NCBI RefSeq assembly: GCF_014199595.1
Contig: NZ_JACHNX010000002.1
Location: 372,001 to 436,000 of the forward strand
DNA from: Sphingomonas yabuuchiae
GTDB taxonomy: Bacteria > Pseudomonadota > Alphaproteobacteria > Sphingomonadales > Sphingomonadaceae
Direction: 5' to 3'
Length of the DNA: 64,000 nt
Shown: positions 43,141 through 51,853 of the stretch, piece after piece
Position numbering within the stretch: position 1 is the first letter of the stretch
Layout of the letters: each line of letters begins with the position of its first letter
The notes under the pieces: model-generated
The model's database searches: none
What the model saw: the letters and a program-made list of their open reading frames with translations, nothing else
What the model was told of the DNA's origin: nothing
Translations under genes and position numbers: made by a program

Positions 43141-44496
43141 ATGATCCAACCGACCTTCGTCTTTCTCCACGCCCTGGGTTCCAGCAAACGGGAATGGGAG
43201 CTGGTGTGCCGGCATCTCGGCAGCGCGCCTTGCATGGCACTCGACCTGCCGGGTTTTGGCGACCGGGTTGATGAAGGCTATGCCGATGTCACCGCGATGG
43301 CCGACGATCTGGCCGATACGATCCGCCGCAACGGGCTGACGGCCTGTATCCTGGTCGGGCACAGCATGGGCGGCAAGATCGCCACCATCGTCGCAGCTCG
43401 CGCGGCGGCGGGTGAGATCGGGTTGGCCGGGGTTCTGGGCGTTGCGCTCGTCGCCGCCTCGCCCCCCTCGCCCGAACCGATGGACGAGGAGCGGCGCGCG
43501 CAGATGATCGGCTGGGTCGCGGGCGGATCGATTGGGCAGGACGATGCGGAGACCTTCGTCGAGGCCAATACCGCGTCGCCTCTGCCGCCTGAACTGCATG
43601 ATCGGGCGGTGGCGGACGTGCGGCGTTCGAGCCGCGAGGCGTGGCTCGGCTGGCTAGAACGGGGGAGCCTGGAGGATTGGAGCGGTCAGGTCGGCCAGAT
43701 CTCGATCCCGGCACTGATCGTTGCAGGATCGGAGGACGGTGACCTGAACGAGGATGCGCAGCGCAGGCTCAATGCGCCGCATTACCGTCATGCCGATATT
43801 CGCGTCGTCGACGGCGCCGCCCACATGATCCCCTATGAACAGCCCGAAGCGCTCACTCGGGCTCTCGAAAACTATGCCGCATCGCTGGCCCCTTCGATCC
43901 TGCCGAGCGGGTTCGTCCACGTTCTAAGCTCCGACCGGGTCAGCCGCCGCACCCGTGCCGCCATGCTGGAGCGGACCCGTCCGGTGTCCGACGCCGGACT
44001 TCCATGGTCAGACGCTGAGCGGGCAACCGTCCAGGACCTGATTGCCCACATTCTGCCGGAAGACGTCTCCGCGCCTGATCTTGCACAGCGGGTCGAGGTG
44101 GCCATCACGCAGGGGTCGGGGGACGGCTGGCGCTTCGCCGATCTGCCGCCCGATCCGGAGGCCTGGCGGCAAGGGTTGCTGACCCTGGACGCGCTCACCG
44201 GCCGCTTTGCCGCGCTGGACCATGGCACGCAGGCCGACTGGCTGGACCGGATCGCCGCTGGGAATGACGAGGCCACCGCCAATGCGGGTCCGTTCTCGCC
44301 CGAGCAGATGGCCCTCTGGTTTCAGGACGTCCGCGCGGAAGTCGTTCGCCAATGGGCCGCCCTGCCGTCGACGATGGCGGCGATTGGCTATGACGGCTTT
44401 GCGGTCGGCGGCGATGGCCCCCGCAAGCAAGGCTATCGCCGAACCGGCGCGAACGATGTCGAAGCCTGGCAGACGGTACGGGAGAAGATCGCATGA
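43141..44496 (+). CDS. fusion: alpha/beta hydrolase + gluconate 2-dehydrogenase subunit 3-like domain
   Basis: Residues about 1-250 are an alpha/beta hydrolase with the nucleophile elbow GHSMGG (Ser75), acid D199 in GSEDGD and His228 in GAAHMI. Residues about 285-440 match the gluconate 2-dehydrogenase subunit 3 family (DAERATVQDLIAHILPED, FRQ-like helices, GYDGF near the end), normally a separate small partner of a GMC oxidoreductase. The GMC gene follows at once with a 4-bp overlap. No signal peptide. I infer that the hydrolase opens a lactone made by the dehydrogenase. A TTG at 43081 preceded by GGAGG is an alternative start. Confidence 0.8.
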   Translation: MIQPTFVFLHALGSSKREWELVCRHLGSAPCMALDLPGFGDRVDEGYADVTAMADDLADTIRRNGLTACILVGHSMGGKIATIVAARAAAGEIGLAGVLGVALVAASPPSPEPMDEERRAQMIGWVAGGSIGQDDAETFVEANTASPLPPELHDRAVADVRRSSREAWLGWLERGSLEDWSGQVGQISIPALIVAGSEDGDLNEDAQRRLNAPHYRHADIRVVDGAAHMIPYEQPEALTRALENYAASLAPSILPSGFVHVLSSDRVSRRTRAAMLERTRPVSDAGLPWSDAERATVQDLIAHILPEDVSAPDLAQRVEVAITQGSGDGWRFADLPPDPEAWRQGLLTLDALTGRFAALDHGTQADWLDRIAAGNDEATANAGPFSPEQMALWFQDVRAEVVRQWAALPSTMAAIGYDGFAVGGDGPRKQGYRRTGANDVEAWQTVREKIA

Positions 44497-46031
44497 GCCG
44501 TGCCCCCTATGCCACGACCGAGATGGTCGATGCCGTCGTCATCGGGACCGGCGCAGGTGGTGCGCCGCTGACCGCGCGATTGGCCGAGGCCGGGCTGTCG
44601 GTCGTCGCACTGGAGGCGGGACGGTCCTTCAAACCAAACGAACATGTCGCTGACGAACTCGCCGCCGATATCTACTGGATGGAAGAGCGACTGAGCGGCG
44701 GCAACGACCCGACCGCCTTCGGCTCCAACAATTCGGGCATGGGGGTCGGCGGCTCGACACTCCACTGGGGCGCCTTCTGCCCACGCCCCGATCCCCGCGA
44801 CCTGCAACTGAAGACCATGACCGGGCAAGGCGCGGACTGGCCCGTCCCCCATGCCGAGCTGATCGCCTATGTGAAAGAAGTGGAGGCATTTACCGGCGTC
44901 TCCGGCCCGGCCCGTTACCCTTGGGACGACAGCCGCCGCTATGCCTATCCGCCGGTCCCCCGCAATGCCTCCGCCGAGGCGATGGCACGGGGGTGCGAGG
45001 CGCTGGGCATCACGGTGGCGGACGCTCCGGCTGCGCTCGTCTCGCGCGACCGCGAACAGCCGCATTGGGGACAGCGCCAGGCCTGCGTCAATTGCGGCAC
45101 CTGTCACCAAGGCTGCCGCAACGCCGCCAAGACCAGCATGGACACCAGCTATCTCCCCATGGCCGCCGCGCATGGGGCCGAGATACGCTCCCAGGCGCGC
45201 GTGATGTCCTTCGAGTTCGACCAGCATGGGCGGATCGACGGGGTCGTCTATCATCAGGGCGGTCAGGAGCATCGTCAGCGCTGCCGCGCCGTCTTCCTGT
45301 GCGCAGGCGGGGTCGAGAGCCCGCGCCTCCTGCTGAACCTGGGCCTCGCCAATTCCAGCGGACAGGTCGGCCGCAATTTCATGGCGCATGTCGCGACCCA
45401 GGTCTGGGGACGCTTCGATGACGAGATGCGGATGAACCGGGGCTATCCCTCCTCGCTGATCAGCGAAGACATGATGCGCCCCGCCGATGCCGATTGCGTC
45501 GGGGGCTATCTGATGCAGAGCCTGGGCGTGCTGCCGGTCAACCTCGCCACCGGACTGGCGCGCGGGGCGGGCATGTGGGGCACGCGGCTTCAGTCGATCC
45601 TGCGAAATTACAACCGCATGGCGGGGATCGGCATCAATGGCGATTGCCTGCCGCATCCCGACAACCGCCTGACCCTGTCGGACGAAACCGACGCGTTCGG
45701 CCATCGCAAGGCGCGGATCGACTTCAGCTATCATGCCAATGAACGCGCCATCGACCAGCATTCCCGCCGCGTCATGACCGCCATCTGGGAAGCGGCAGGC
45801 GCGCAAGACATCTTCGCCGTCGATCGCTCGGCACATACCATCGGCACCTGCCGCATGGGCGACAATGGCGACGAGGCCGTGGTCGATGCGGACGGGCGTA
45901 GCTTCGACATCGCCAATCTGTGGATTTGCGACAACTCGGTCTTCCCAAGTGCACTGGCCGCGAACCCTGCGCTGACGATCATGGCGCTGTCGCTGCGTAC
46001 GGCGGATCGCTTCCTGGCGTCGGGACGCTAG
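44493..46031 (+). CDS. GMC family oxidoreductase (gluconate/sugar dehydrogenase flavin subunit)
   Basis: The 512-aa flavoprotein has the N-terminal FAD motif VIGTGAGG, a GSTLHWG substrate-loop motif, a Cys cluster CVNCGTCHQGC at about residues 198-208 seen in the gluconate-dehydrogenase-like GMC group, and the C-terminal HTIGTCRMG and NPALTIMALSLR segments with the active-site His/Asn. It probably oxidises a sugar or sugar acid, with the subunit-3 domain encoded immediately upstream (ATGA overlap). No membrane cytochrome c subunit gene is present here, so the electron acceptor is unclear. No export signal is visible. Confidence 0.88.
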   Translation: MSRAPYATTEMVDAVVIGTGAGGAPLTARLAEAGLSVVALEAGRSFKPNEHVADELAADIYWMEERLSGGNDPTAFGSNNSGMGVGGSTLHWGAFCPRPDPRDLQLKTMTGQGADWPVPHAELIAYVKEVEAFTGVSGPARYPWDDSRRYAYPPVPRNASAEAMARGCEALGITVADAPAALVSRDREQPHWGQRQACVNCGTCHQGCRNAAKTSMDTSYLPMAAAHGAEIRSQARVMSFEFDQHGRIDGVVYHQGGQEHRQRCRAVFLCAGGVESPRLLLNLGLANSSGQVGRNFMAHVATQVWGRFDDEMRMNRGYPSSLISEDMMRPADADCVGGYLMQSLGVLPVNLATGLARGAGMWGTRLQSILRNYNRMAGIGINGDCLPHPDNRLTLSDETDAFGHRKARIDFSYHANERAIDQHSRRVMTAIWEAAGAQDIFAVDRSAHTIGTCRMGDNGDEAVVDADGRSFDIANLWICDNSVFPSALAANPALTIMALSLRTADRFLASGR

Positions 46032-46909
46032 GCGGCGAGCCCGTTCGCCTCGACATGGTCGGCGATCGCTCCGGCGGTCGTCCACCATATCCGGGGATCG
46101 TCGGCCTCGCGCAGCGCCGTCAACACGCGGGCAAGCGGCGGGACGCGGTGCGCCTGCCCCATGATATAGGGGTGCAGCGCGATCCCGAGGACCGAGGGAC
46201 GGCGATCGGCCTCGGACAGCAATTGCGCGACGGCATCCCGGATCATGCCTGCAAAAACATCCGCCTCCTGCTTGCGCTGGATCACGGCGGGCAAGTCGTT
46301 GATCTCCTGGGAATAGGGTATCGACAGAAGCTCGCCATGTTCGGTCGCCATCCGGGTTGGCTGATCGTCATGCGCCCAGTCGAGCACGTAGCGATAGCCT
46401 GACGCCTTCAGCAGGTCGGGCGTCACCTCGCTCTCCGAAATCCAGGGGCCGAGCCAGCCGGTGGGGCGCGTGCCGAGCGCGGCCAGTCTGTCGGTCACAT
46501 CGGCGATCAGGCGGCGTTCCTCCTCCTGCCCCAGCTTGCCCTGCGCCTTCGCATTGCTGCCACCATGCGCGGCGATCTCGTCGCCACGGTCGCGACAGGC
46601 CTCGGCCAATCCCGGACAGCGATCCAGAACATCCGCGTTCAACAACGCCGTGGTCTTCAGCTCCAGCCGGTCGAACAACTCGAACAGCCGCCACGCGCCC
46701 ACCCGATTGCCATAGTCGCGCCAGGCATAGTTCATCACGTCCGGCTGGTTCTGCGACGGCGCCAGCTCGGCTCCCAGGCCGCCGCCAAAGTCGAAGACCT
46801 CATGATTGACGCCCAGATAGATGGCGACCCTGCGCCCCTCGGGCCAATCATAGGCGGGGCGGTCGATGATAGGGCGAAAGGGATAGCGACCCGGATCGGA
46901 TGAAGACAT
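46028..46909 (-). CDS. polysaccharide deacetylase family protein (PuuE/allantoinase-like)
   Basis: The 293-aa NodB-homology carbohydrate esterase fold protein shows NHEVFDF near the N-terminus, YGNRVGAWR and ALLNADVLDRCP, then the metal-region motifs DEIAAHGGSNA and LGPWISESEVTPD, and ALHPYIMGQ toward the end. This arrangement resembles the peptidoglycan deacetylase/cofactor-free allantoinase (PuuE) group, not chitin deacetylases. Cytosolic, without a leader. It converges on the GMC gene (4-bp overlap) and starts divergently next to the GH43 region. Substrate not predictable. Confidence 0.8.
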   Translation of the reverse strand: MSSSDPGRYPFRPIIDRPAYDWPEGRRVAIYLGVNHEVFDFGGGLGAELAPSQNQPDVMNYAWRDYGNRVGAWRLFELFDRLELKTTALLNADVLDRCPGLAEACRDRGDEIAAHGGSNAKAQGKLGQEEERRLIADVTDRLAALGTRPTGWLGPWISESEVTPDLLKASGYRYVLDWAHDDQPTRMATEHGELLSIPYSQEINDLPAVIQRKQEADVFAGMIRDAVAQLLSEADRRPSVLGIALHPYIMGQAHRVPPLARVLTALREADDPRIWWTTAGAIADHVEANGLAA

Positions 46910-47084
46910 GGCACGTCAACGTCGCCCCGCGCCAATGGATGCCCGGCCCTTCCCTATCCGCGCATTTGTAATGTCGGAGTTTTGGGCTAGGGCAATGACT
47001 TCGATGAGCCTCGTGGCGATTCGAACAACAAGGACCGCTACGATCCCGTCCGGGACGGCGCGGCCGACAGGCGGAGGATGGACC

Positions 47085-48119
47085 ATGCTGACCCGACGTT
47101 CCTTCATGGCTGGTGCGACCACCGCCATGGCCCTGCCCTCGATCGTCCGGGCGGCGAGCGCACCGACCATCGTCAACCCGGTGGTCCGTCAGCGCGCCGA
47201 TGCGCAGGTCTTCCGCCACACCGATGGCTGGTATTACATGACCGGGTCGGTGCCCGAATATGACCGGCTGGTCCTGCGCCGTTCGAAGACGCTCGCGGGT
47301 CTAACCACCGCGACCGAAAAGATACTGTGGCGGCATCTGCCGAGCGGGCCGATGTCGGGCTTCATCTGGGCACCCGAGATGCATCTGATCGATGGCCACT
47401 GGACCATGTATTTCGCTGCGGGGCCGAGCGGCGGCGGCGAGGATGTGTTCCGCATCCGCACCTTCGCGGTCGTGTGCGACGGCCCCGATCCGATGACCGG
47501 CAACTGGTCGGTGCTGGGCCAGTTGCAGACCGAATGGGACAGCTTCACCCTCGACTCGACCAGCTTCGTCCACAAGGGCCAGCGTTATCTGGCATGGGCG
47601 CAGAGCGAGCCGGGCATCGCGACCAACTCCAACCTCTATCTCGCCCCACTCAAGACCGCGCTGACCCTGGCCTCCAAGCCGGTGCGGCTGTCGGTGCCGA
47701 CGCTGGACTGGGAGATCCAGGGCTTCAAGGTCAATGAGGCGCCCGCCCTGCTCACCCGCAACGGCAAGCTGTTCATGACCTATTCGGCCAGCGCCACCGA
47801 TGCACGCTATTGCATGGGGATGCTGACCTGCAATGTCGATGCCGACCTGATGAATGCGGCCAATTGGTCCAAGTCGCCGGTGCCGGTCTTCAAGACCTCC
47901 ACCACGCACAAGGTCTTCGGACCCGGGCATAACAGCTTCACGGTGGACGAGCGCGGGCGCGACGTGCTGGTCTATCACGCGCGCGATTATCTGGAGATCA
48001 AGGGCGATCCGCTGTTCGATCCCAATCGGGATACGCGGATGCAGTACTTCCGTTACCGCCCCGACGGCTCGCCCGATTTCGGCGAGCCGGTCGCCAATGG
48101 GCCGCTCCGCCGGCTCTGA
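47085..48119 (+). CDS. glycoside hydrolase family 43
   Basis: The 344-aa five-bladed beta-propeller hydrolase is predicted to release arabinose or xylose from hemicellulose side chains. A twin-arginine-like leader (LTRRSFMAGATTAMALPSIVRA) indicates export. GH43 carboxylates are plausible at RADAQVF (general base Asp), in the LDSTSF strand and at VNEAPALL (acid Glu). The start ATG 47085 follows GGAGG with eight bases. An upstream extension to 46908 has no RBS or homology-like character. First gene of the second carbohydrate cluster, followed by an MFS transporter in the opposite direction. Confidence 0.88.
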   Translation: MLTRRSFMAGATTAMALPSIVRAASAPTIVNPVVRQRADAQVFRHTDGWYYMTGSVPEYDRLVLRRSKTLAGLTTATEKILWRHLPSGPMSGFIWAPEMHLIDGHWTMYFAAGPSGGGEDVFRIRTFAVVCDGPDPMTGNWSVLGQLQTEWDSFTLDSTSFVHKGQRYLAWAQSEPGIATNSNLYLAPLKTALTLASKPVRLSVPTLDWEIQGFKVNEAPALLTRNGKLFMTYSASATDARYCMGMLTCNVDADLMNAANWSKSPVPVFKTSTTHKVFGPGHNSFTVDERGRDVLVYHARDYLEIKGDPLFDPNRDTRMQYFRYRPDGSPDFGEPVANGPLRRL

Positions 48120-48143
48120 GCGGGTATTGCTCTGACAATAATC

Positions 48144-49349
48144 CTATCGCCACGCCTTGACGCCCAGGATCGCCAGGCCGCCCGCCATGGTGACCAGGGC
48201 GAGCACGACTAGCACCGCGTCGAAGTCGTGCGGCGTGGCGAAGGTCCAGGTCAGGCCCGCGCCGATGATGGTCGGCAGGGTATTGGTCAGGTTGAACAGA
48301 CCCAGGTCGCGCCCCCGATGCCGGGGATCGGGCAAAAGCTGGAAGGTCAGCCCGGCATGCAGCGCGACGAAGACGGAAGACCCGGCGGTGTAGAGGATGA
48401 ACGCCGCCGCCGCAGCCTGACGGCTGTCCGCCGCGGCCATGGCCAGCAAACCCAACGCCGCGACCAGCGCCGCCATTGCTAGAATATACCGGCGGCGCTC
48501 CATACGATCCGCCAGCCGCCCCAGCACCAAGGCGACCGGCAAGGGCAGGACGAAGGCCAAGGTGAAGACCTGCCCGACCCAGTGGGGCAGGTCGGCATAG
48601 TCGGCGGCCGGTACGATCGTTTCGAAATAATAGAGCAGATAGACCTGGGTCACGACCGCCGCAACCTGGATGCACAGCCGCGCCATGCCCGCGATCAAAA
48701 AGTCCTGCCTGGGCGGGCGAGACGGCGCGGGCGCGACGCGCTCGTCCGGCATGGCGCCCCCCGCCCCGACCAGCAGCAACGGCAGAACGCAGAGCATGAC
48801 CGCTATCACCACGACCGCCAGCCGCCCCTGCTCCCCCAGCACGGCCTCGCCCACCAGCCAGGTCGACAGGGCGGAGGCCGCCGGGTTGCCGAGCGCGATC
48901 AGGCCGCCCGTCAGCCCGCGCTTCGCATCGGGTATCTCCTCCGCCATGATCGCCATCAGCGGGGCGAGCAGCGCGTTGACCGTGAACTGGAAGAACAGGA
49001 TTGCCACGACCAGCATCACGGGAGTCGCGGCCATGCCGATCGCGGCATAGCTGGCCGCCACCCCCGCCAGGCCGATCGCCATCCAGCCCCGCCGACCACG
49101 CCCCGCCCGCTGCGACCGATCGCTCAGCCAGCCGAACAGGATGTTCGCCAGGCTCGCCGTCGCCGCGCCCAGGACCGCGACCAGCGAGAGCAAGGCGATC
49201 CGGCCATCCGGGCTGACCGCCTCGACCTTCATCGGCACCAGTAGGGTCAGCAGCGGCAGATAGGCCGCCACGCCACCGATATTGGCCAGCGCGTAAAGCC
49301 CCAGGGGCGGGCGCTGGCGCGGATGTGTGCGATCGGAGGGCGGGACCAT
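48144..49349 (-). CDS. MFS transporter
   Basis: The 401-aa inner-membrane protein has 12 hydrophobic helices. The motif GWLSDRSQRAGRGRRGW between helices 2 and 3 and ALGNPAASALSTWLVG and GRLADRMERRRYI later are typical MFS loops. The sequence is of the sugar-like/unassigned MFS type. It lies directly downstream of the GH3 gene on the same strand (about 55-bp gap), so it probably imports the sugar released by GH3 or GH43. An ATG at 49385 gives 12 extra residues. Substrate inferred from context only. Confidence 0.8.
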   Translation of the reverse strand: MVPPSDRTHPRQRPPLGLYALANIGGVAAYLPLLTLLVPMKVEAVSPDGRIALLSLVAVLGAATASLANILFGWLSDRSQRAGRGRRGWMAIGLAGVAASYAAIGMAATPVMLVVAILFFQFTVNALLAPLMAIMAEEIPDAKRGLTGGLIALGNPAASALSTWLVGEAVLGEQGRLAVVVIAVMLCVLPLLLVGAGGAMPDERVAPAPSRPPRQDFLIAGMARLCIQVAAVVTQVYLLYYFETIVPAADYADLPHWVGQVFTLAFVLPLPVALVLGRLADRMERRRYILAMAALVAALGLLAMAAADSRQAAAAAFILYTAGSSVFVALHAGLTFQLLPDPRHRGRDLGLFNLTNTLPTIIGAGLTWTFATPHDFDAVLVVLALVTMAGGLAILGVKAWR

Positions 49350-49403
49350 CGCCCACCCTTGCCCCCGATCGCACGCCAAGGGCAACGGGCGTTACGGCTT
49401 CCC

Positions 49404-51671
49404 TTAAGGCTTCATCGTCTGCGCATCGATCCGGGTGGTGCTGACCATCGCCCGGTCGGTCGCGTCATGCGCCACCGCGACGCGATAGGCCCCGCCCTGA
49501 ATTCGCCAGCCAGGGAGCGCGGTGTCGTAATCCGCCAGCAGACGCGGCTCGGCGATCAGGGTGATGCGACGCGTCTCGCCGGGCTTCAGCGTCACGCGCT
49601 GGAACGCCGCCAACCGCATCGGATCGCCACTGCCGTCGCGCGCCACATAGATTTGCGGCACGTCCGACCCGGCGCGCTGGCCGGTGTTGACGATATCGAC
49701 GGTCACGCGGACCGTCTTGCCGCCGGTGACGATCGGATTGCGATAGGCGAAGCTCGTATAGCTGAGCCCGTGGCCGAAGGGGAAAAGCGGCTTCAGCCCC
49801 TTTTTCTCATACCACCGATAGCCGACATCGGCGCCCTCGACATAGTCGACCGGGAAGCTCTGAAGCGTCGGGGCCGGTGTCGCCGCCGGATTGGCGGCGG
49901 CCGCCGCTTCGACCTCGCTCAGCTTGTCGAGCCCGACCGGGCGTGGGCGCGGCGGTTGCGACGCATCGGCGGGGAAGGTGATCGGCAGGCGGCCCGAGGG
50001 ATCGACCTGGCCGGTCAGGATCGCCGCCAGCGCCTCGCCGCCGCGCTGTCCGGGATACCAGGCCTGGACGACAGCGGGGACCTTCGCGATCCAGGGCATC
50101 AGCACCGGGCCGCCCGTTTCCATCACCGCCACGGTATGCGGCTGTGCGGCGGCGATCGCGGCGATCAGGGCGTCCTGCTGGTTCGGCAGCCGCAGGTCGG
50201 GTACGTCGTCCGCCTCGGTCGTCCACTGGGTGGCAAAGAAGATGGCCATGTCCGCCTTCTTCGCCGCCGCGACCGTCGCGTTCAGGTTGCGCCCGTCCTG
50301 CCACTCGATCTCGACGCCGGGCAGTGCCTTGCGCAGCGCGGCGAGCGGCGACGAGGCGTGATAGGTGATCCGCGCGAACGAGGACGAGCCGCCATAAGCC
50401 AGCGGGATTTCAACCGGCGCACCACCGACCGAGCGGACCTGCGACGATCCGCCGCCCGACAGCACGCCGACATCGGCATTGCCGCCGATCACCACGATCC
50501 GCTTGGCGGTGCGCGCGATGGGCAGGAGATTGCCGTCGTTCTTCAGAAGGACGATCCCGGCCTCTGCTGCCCGCTGCGCCACCTCGGCATGGGCGGCATA
50601 GTCGGGCGTCACCGCCTGGGTGGGCATCGGCGCATCATAGGCGCCGGTTTCGATCAGCCCGGTCAGATAGCGGGCGACCATGTCGTTCAGCCGCGCCTCG
50701 GGCACCTCCCCCTTGGCCACGGCCTCGGCGAGCGGCTCGGCGAAATAAATGGCCTTGTCCAGTTCCTGCCCGGACTCCTGGTCCAGCCCGGCATTGGCGG
50801 CCTTCACGGTCGAATGCACCGCGCCCCAGTCGCTCATAACCCAGCCATGATAGCCCCAGTCGCGCTTCAGCACGTCGGTCAGCAAATAACGGTTCTCGCA
50901 GGCCCAGTCGCCGTTGATCTTGTTATAGGCGCACATGACCGAGCCGGGCCGCCCCTGCTCGATCGCGATCTGGAACGCGAGCAGGTCGCTCATCCGTAGC
51001 GCCGCCTCACCGATCCGGGCGTCCAGGATGTTGCGGCCGGTTTCCTGGGCATTCAGCACATAATGCTTGATCGTCGAGACGATGCGGTTCGACTGAACGC
51101 CCGCGATATGCGCGCCGCCCAGCGTTCCGGCCAGCAGCGGGTCCTCGCCCAGATATTCGAAATTGCGACCGTTCCACGGATCGCGGGTCAGGTTGACGCC
51201 GCCCGCCAGCAGCACGTTGAACCGCTTGTCGCGTGCCTCCGCGCCGATCATCGCGCCGCCCGCGCGGGCGATAGCGGGATCGAAGCTGGCCGCCGTCGCC
51301 AAGCCGGAGGGCAACGCGGTGGCGACGTCGCCGACCCGCTGCTCGACCTGATTGGCCACGCCCAGCGAGGCATCGCTCTCGCGGACCAGGGGCACGCCCA
51401 GCCGGGGAATGCCGTCGATGTGCCCGGCCGAGGGGATCAGTTCCTCCTTCGACTTGCCCGCCGCCATGGTCGGGAACAGGCCGTGGACGAGCAGGATCTT
51501 TTCCTCGCGCGTCATCTTCGCGACGATCCGGTCAGCGCGCGCGCGTGCGGCGGCGATGGAGGTCCGCGCCGCCTTTTGCGGCGACCGCATCTGCGTCTGC
51601 GCCGACGCCCCGGTGCCCGCCGCGATCAGCGCGATCATCGCCAGACCGCCTGCCATCTTGCCCTTCGTCAC
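49404..51671 (-). CDS. glycoside hydrolase family 3, beta-glucosidase/beta-xylosidase type
   Basis: The exo-hydrolase of about 755 aa has a signal peptide (ending GTGASAQ). The N-terminal (beta/alpha)8 domain contains KHYVLNAQETGR and the nucleophile Asp in GWVMSDWGAV. The C-terminal alpha/beta sandwich (VVIGGNADVGVLSGGGSSQV) and fibronectin-like domain (FPFGHGLSYTSFAY) complete the three-domain GH3 layout. GTG at 51671 is favoured because GGGAGG abuts the ATG at 51677 but is six bases from the GTG. It diverges from a TonB receptor across two AACGTT operators. Secreted to the periplasm. Confidence 0.92.
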   Translation of the reverse strand: MTKGKMAGGLAMIALIAAGTGASAQTQMRSPQKAARTSIAAARARADRIVAKMTREEKILLVHGLFPTMAAGKSKEELIPSAGHIDGIPRLGVPLVRESDASLGVANQVEQRVGDVATALPSGLATAASFDPAIARAGGAMIGAEARDKRFNVLLAGGVNLTRDPWNGRNFEYLGEDPLLAGTLGGAHIAGVQSNRIVSTIKHYVLNAQETGRNILDARIGEAALRMSDLLAFQIAIEQGRPGSVMCAYNKINGDWACENRYLLTDVLKRDWGYHGWVMSDWGAVHSTVKAANAGLDQESGQELDKAIYFAEPLAEAVAKGEVPEARLNDMVARYLTGLIETGAYDAPMPTQAVTPDYAAHAEVAQRAAEAGIVLLKNDGNLLPIARTAKRIVVIGGNADVGVLSGGGSSQVRSVGGAPVEIPLAYGGSSSFARITYHASSPLAALRKALPGVEIEWQDGRNLNATVAAAKKADMAIFFATQWTTEADDVPDLRLPNQQDALIAAIAAAQPHTVAVMETGGPVLMPWIAKVPAVVQAWYPGQRGGEALAAILTGQVDPSGRLPITFPADASQPPRPRPVGLDKLSEVEAAAAANPAATPAPTLQSFPVDYVEGADVGYRWYEKKGLKPLFPFGHGLSYTSFAYRNPIVTGGKTVRVTVDIVNTGQRAGSDVPQIYVARDGSGDPMRLAAFQRVTLKPGETRRITLIAEPRLLADYDTALPGWRIQGGAYRVAVAHDATDRAMVSTTRIDAQTMKP

Positions 51672-51732
51672 AATCATCCTCCCCCGATCATCCGGTTTGC
51701 CGCCTTGTGTTGCATTGCTGCACGCCTGTCCA

Positions 51733-51744
51733 GAGAACGTTCAC
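51733..51744. promoter_or_regulatory. operator GAGAACGTTCAC (LacI-type palindrome)
   Basis: Near-perfect palindrome centred on AACGTT, 62 bp upstream of the GH3 start codon. It is the inverted counterpart of the site at 51798-51810. LacI-family operators of the form TGnGAACGTTCnCA are common, and a LacI-family gene ends the same cluster. Confidence 0.55.
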
Positions 51745-51797
51745 AATCATGTAAAATCAATGGCTGACGCTCTTGACAGTCATCCGGCATTGGCAGA

Positions 51798-51810
51798 GTG
51801 AACGTTCTCA
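51798..51810. promoter_or_regulatory. operator GTGAACGTTCTCA (LacI-type palindrome)
   Basis: Near-palindrome centred on AACGTT, 44 bp upstream of the TonB receptor start. A TTGACA (51773-51778) lies about 20 bp to the left, so this operator overlaps the expected -10 region. The centre-to-centre distance from the first site is 65 bp, close to six helical turns, which would allow looping. Confidence 0.55.
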
Positions 51811-51853
51811 TAGAGCGCGGATAACCGCGCCCGTTCACGAGGGGAGGTTTTCC

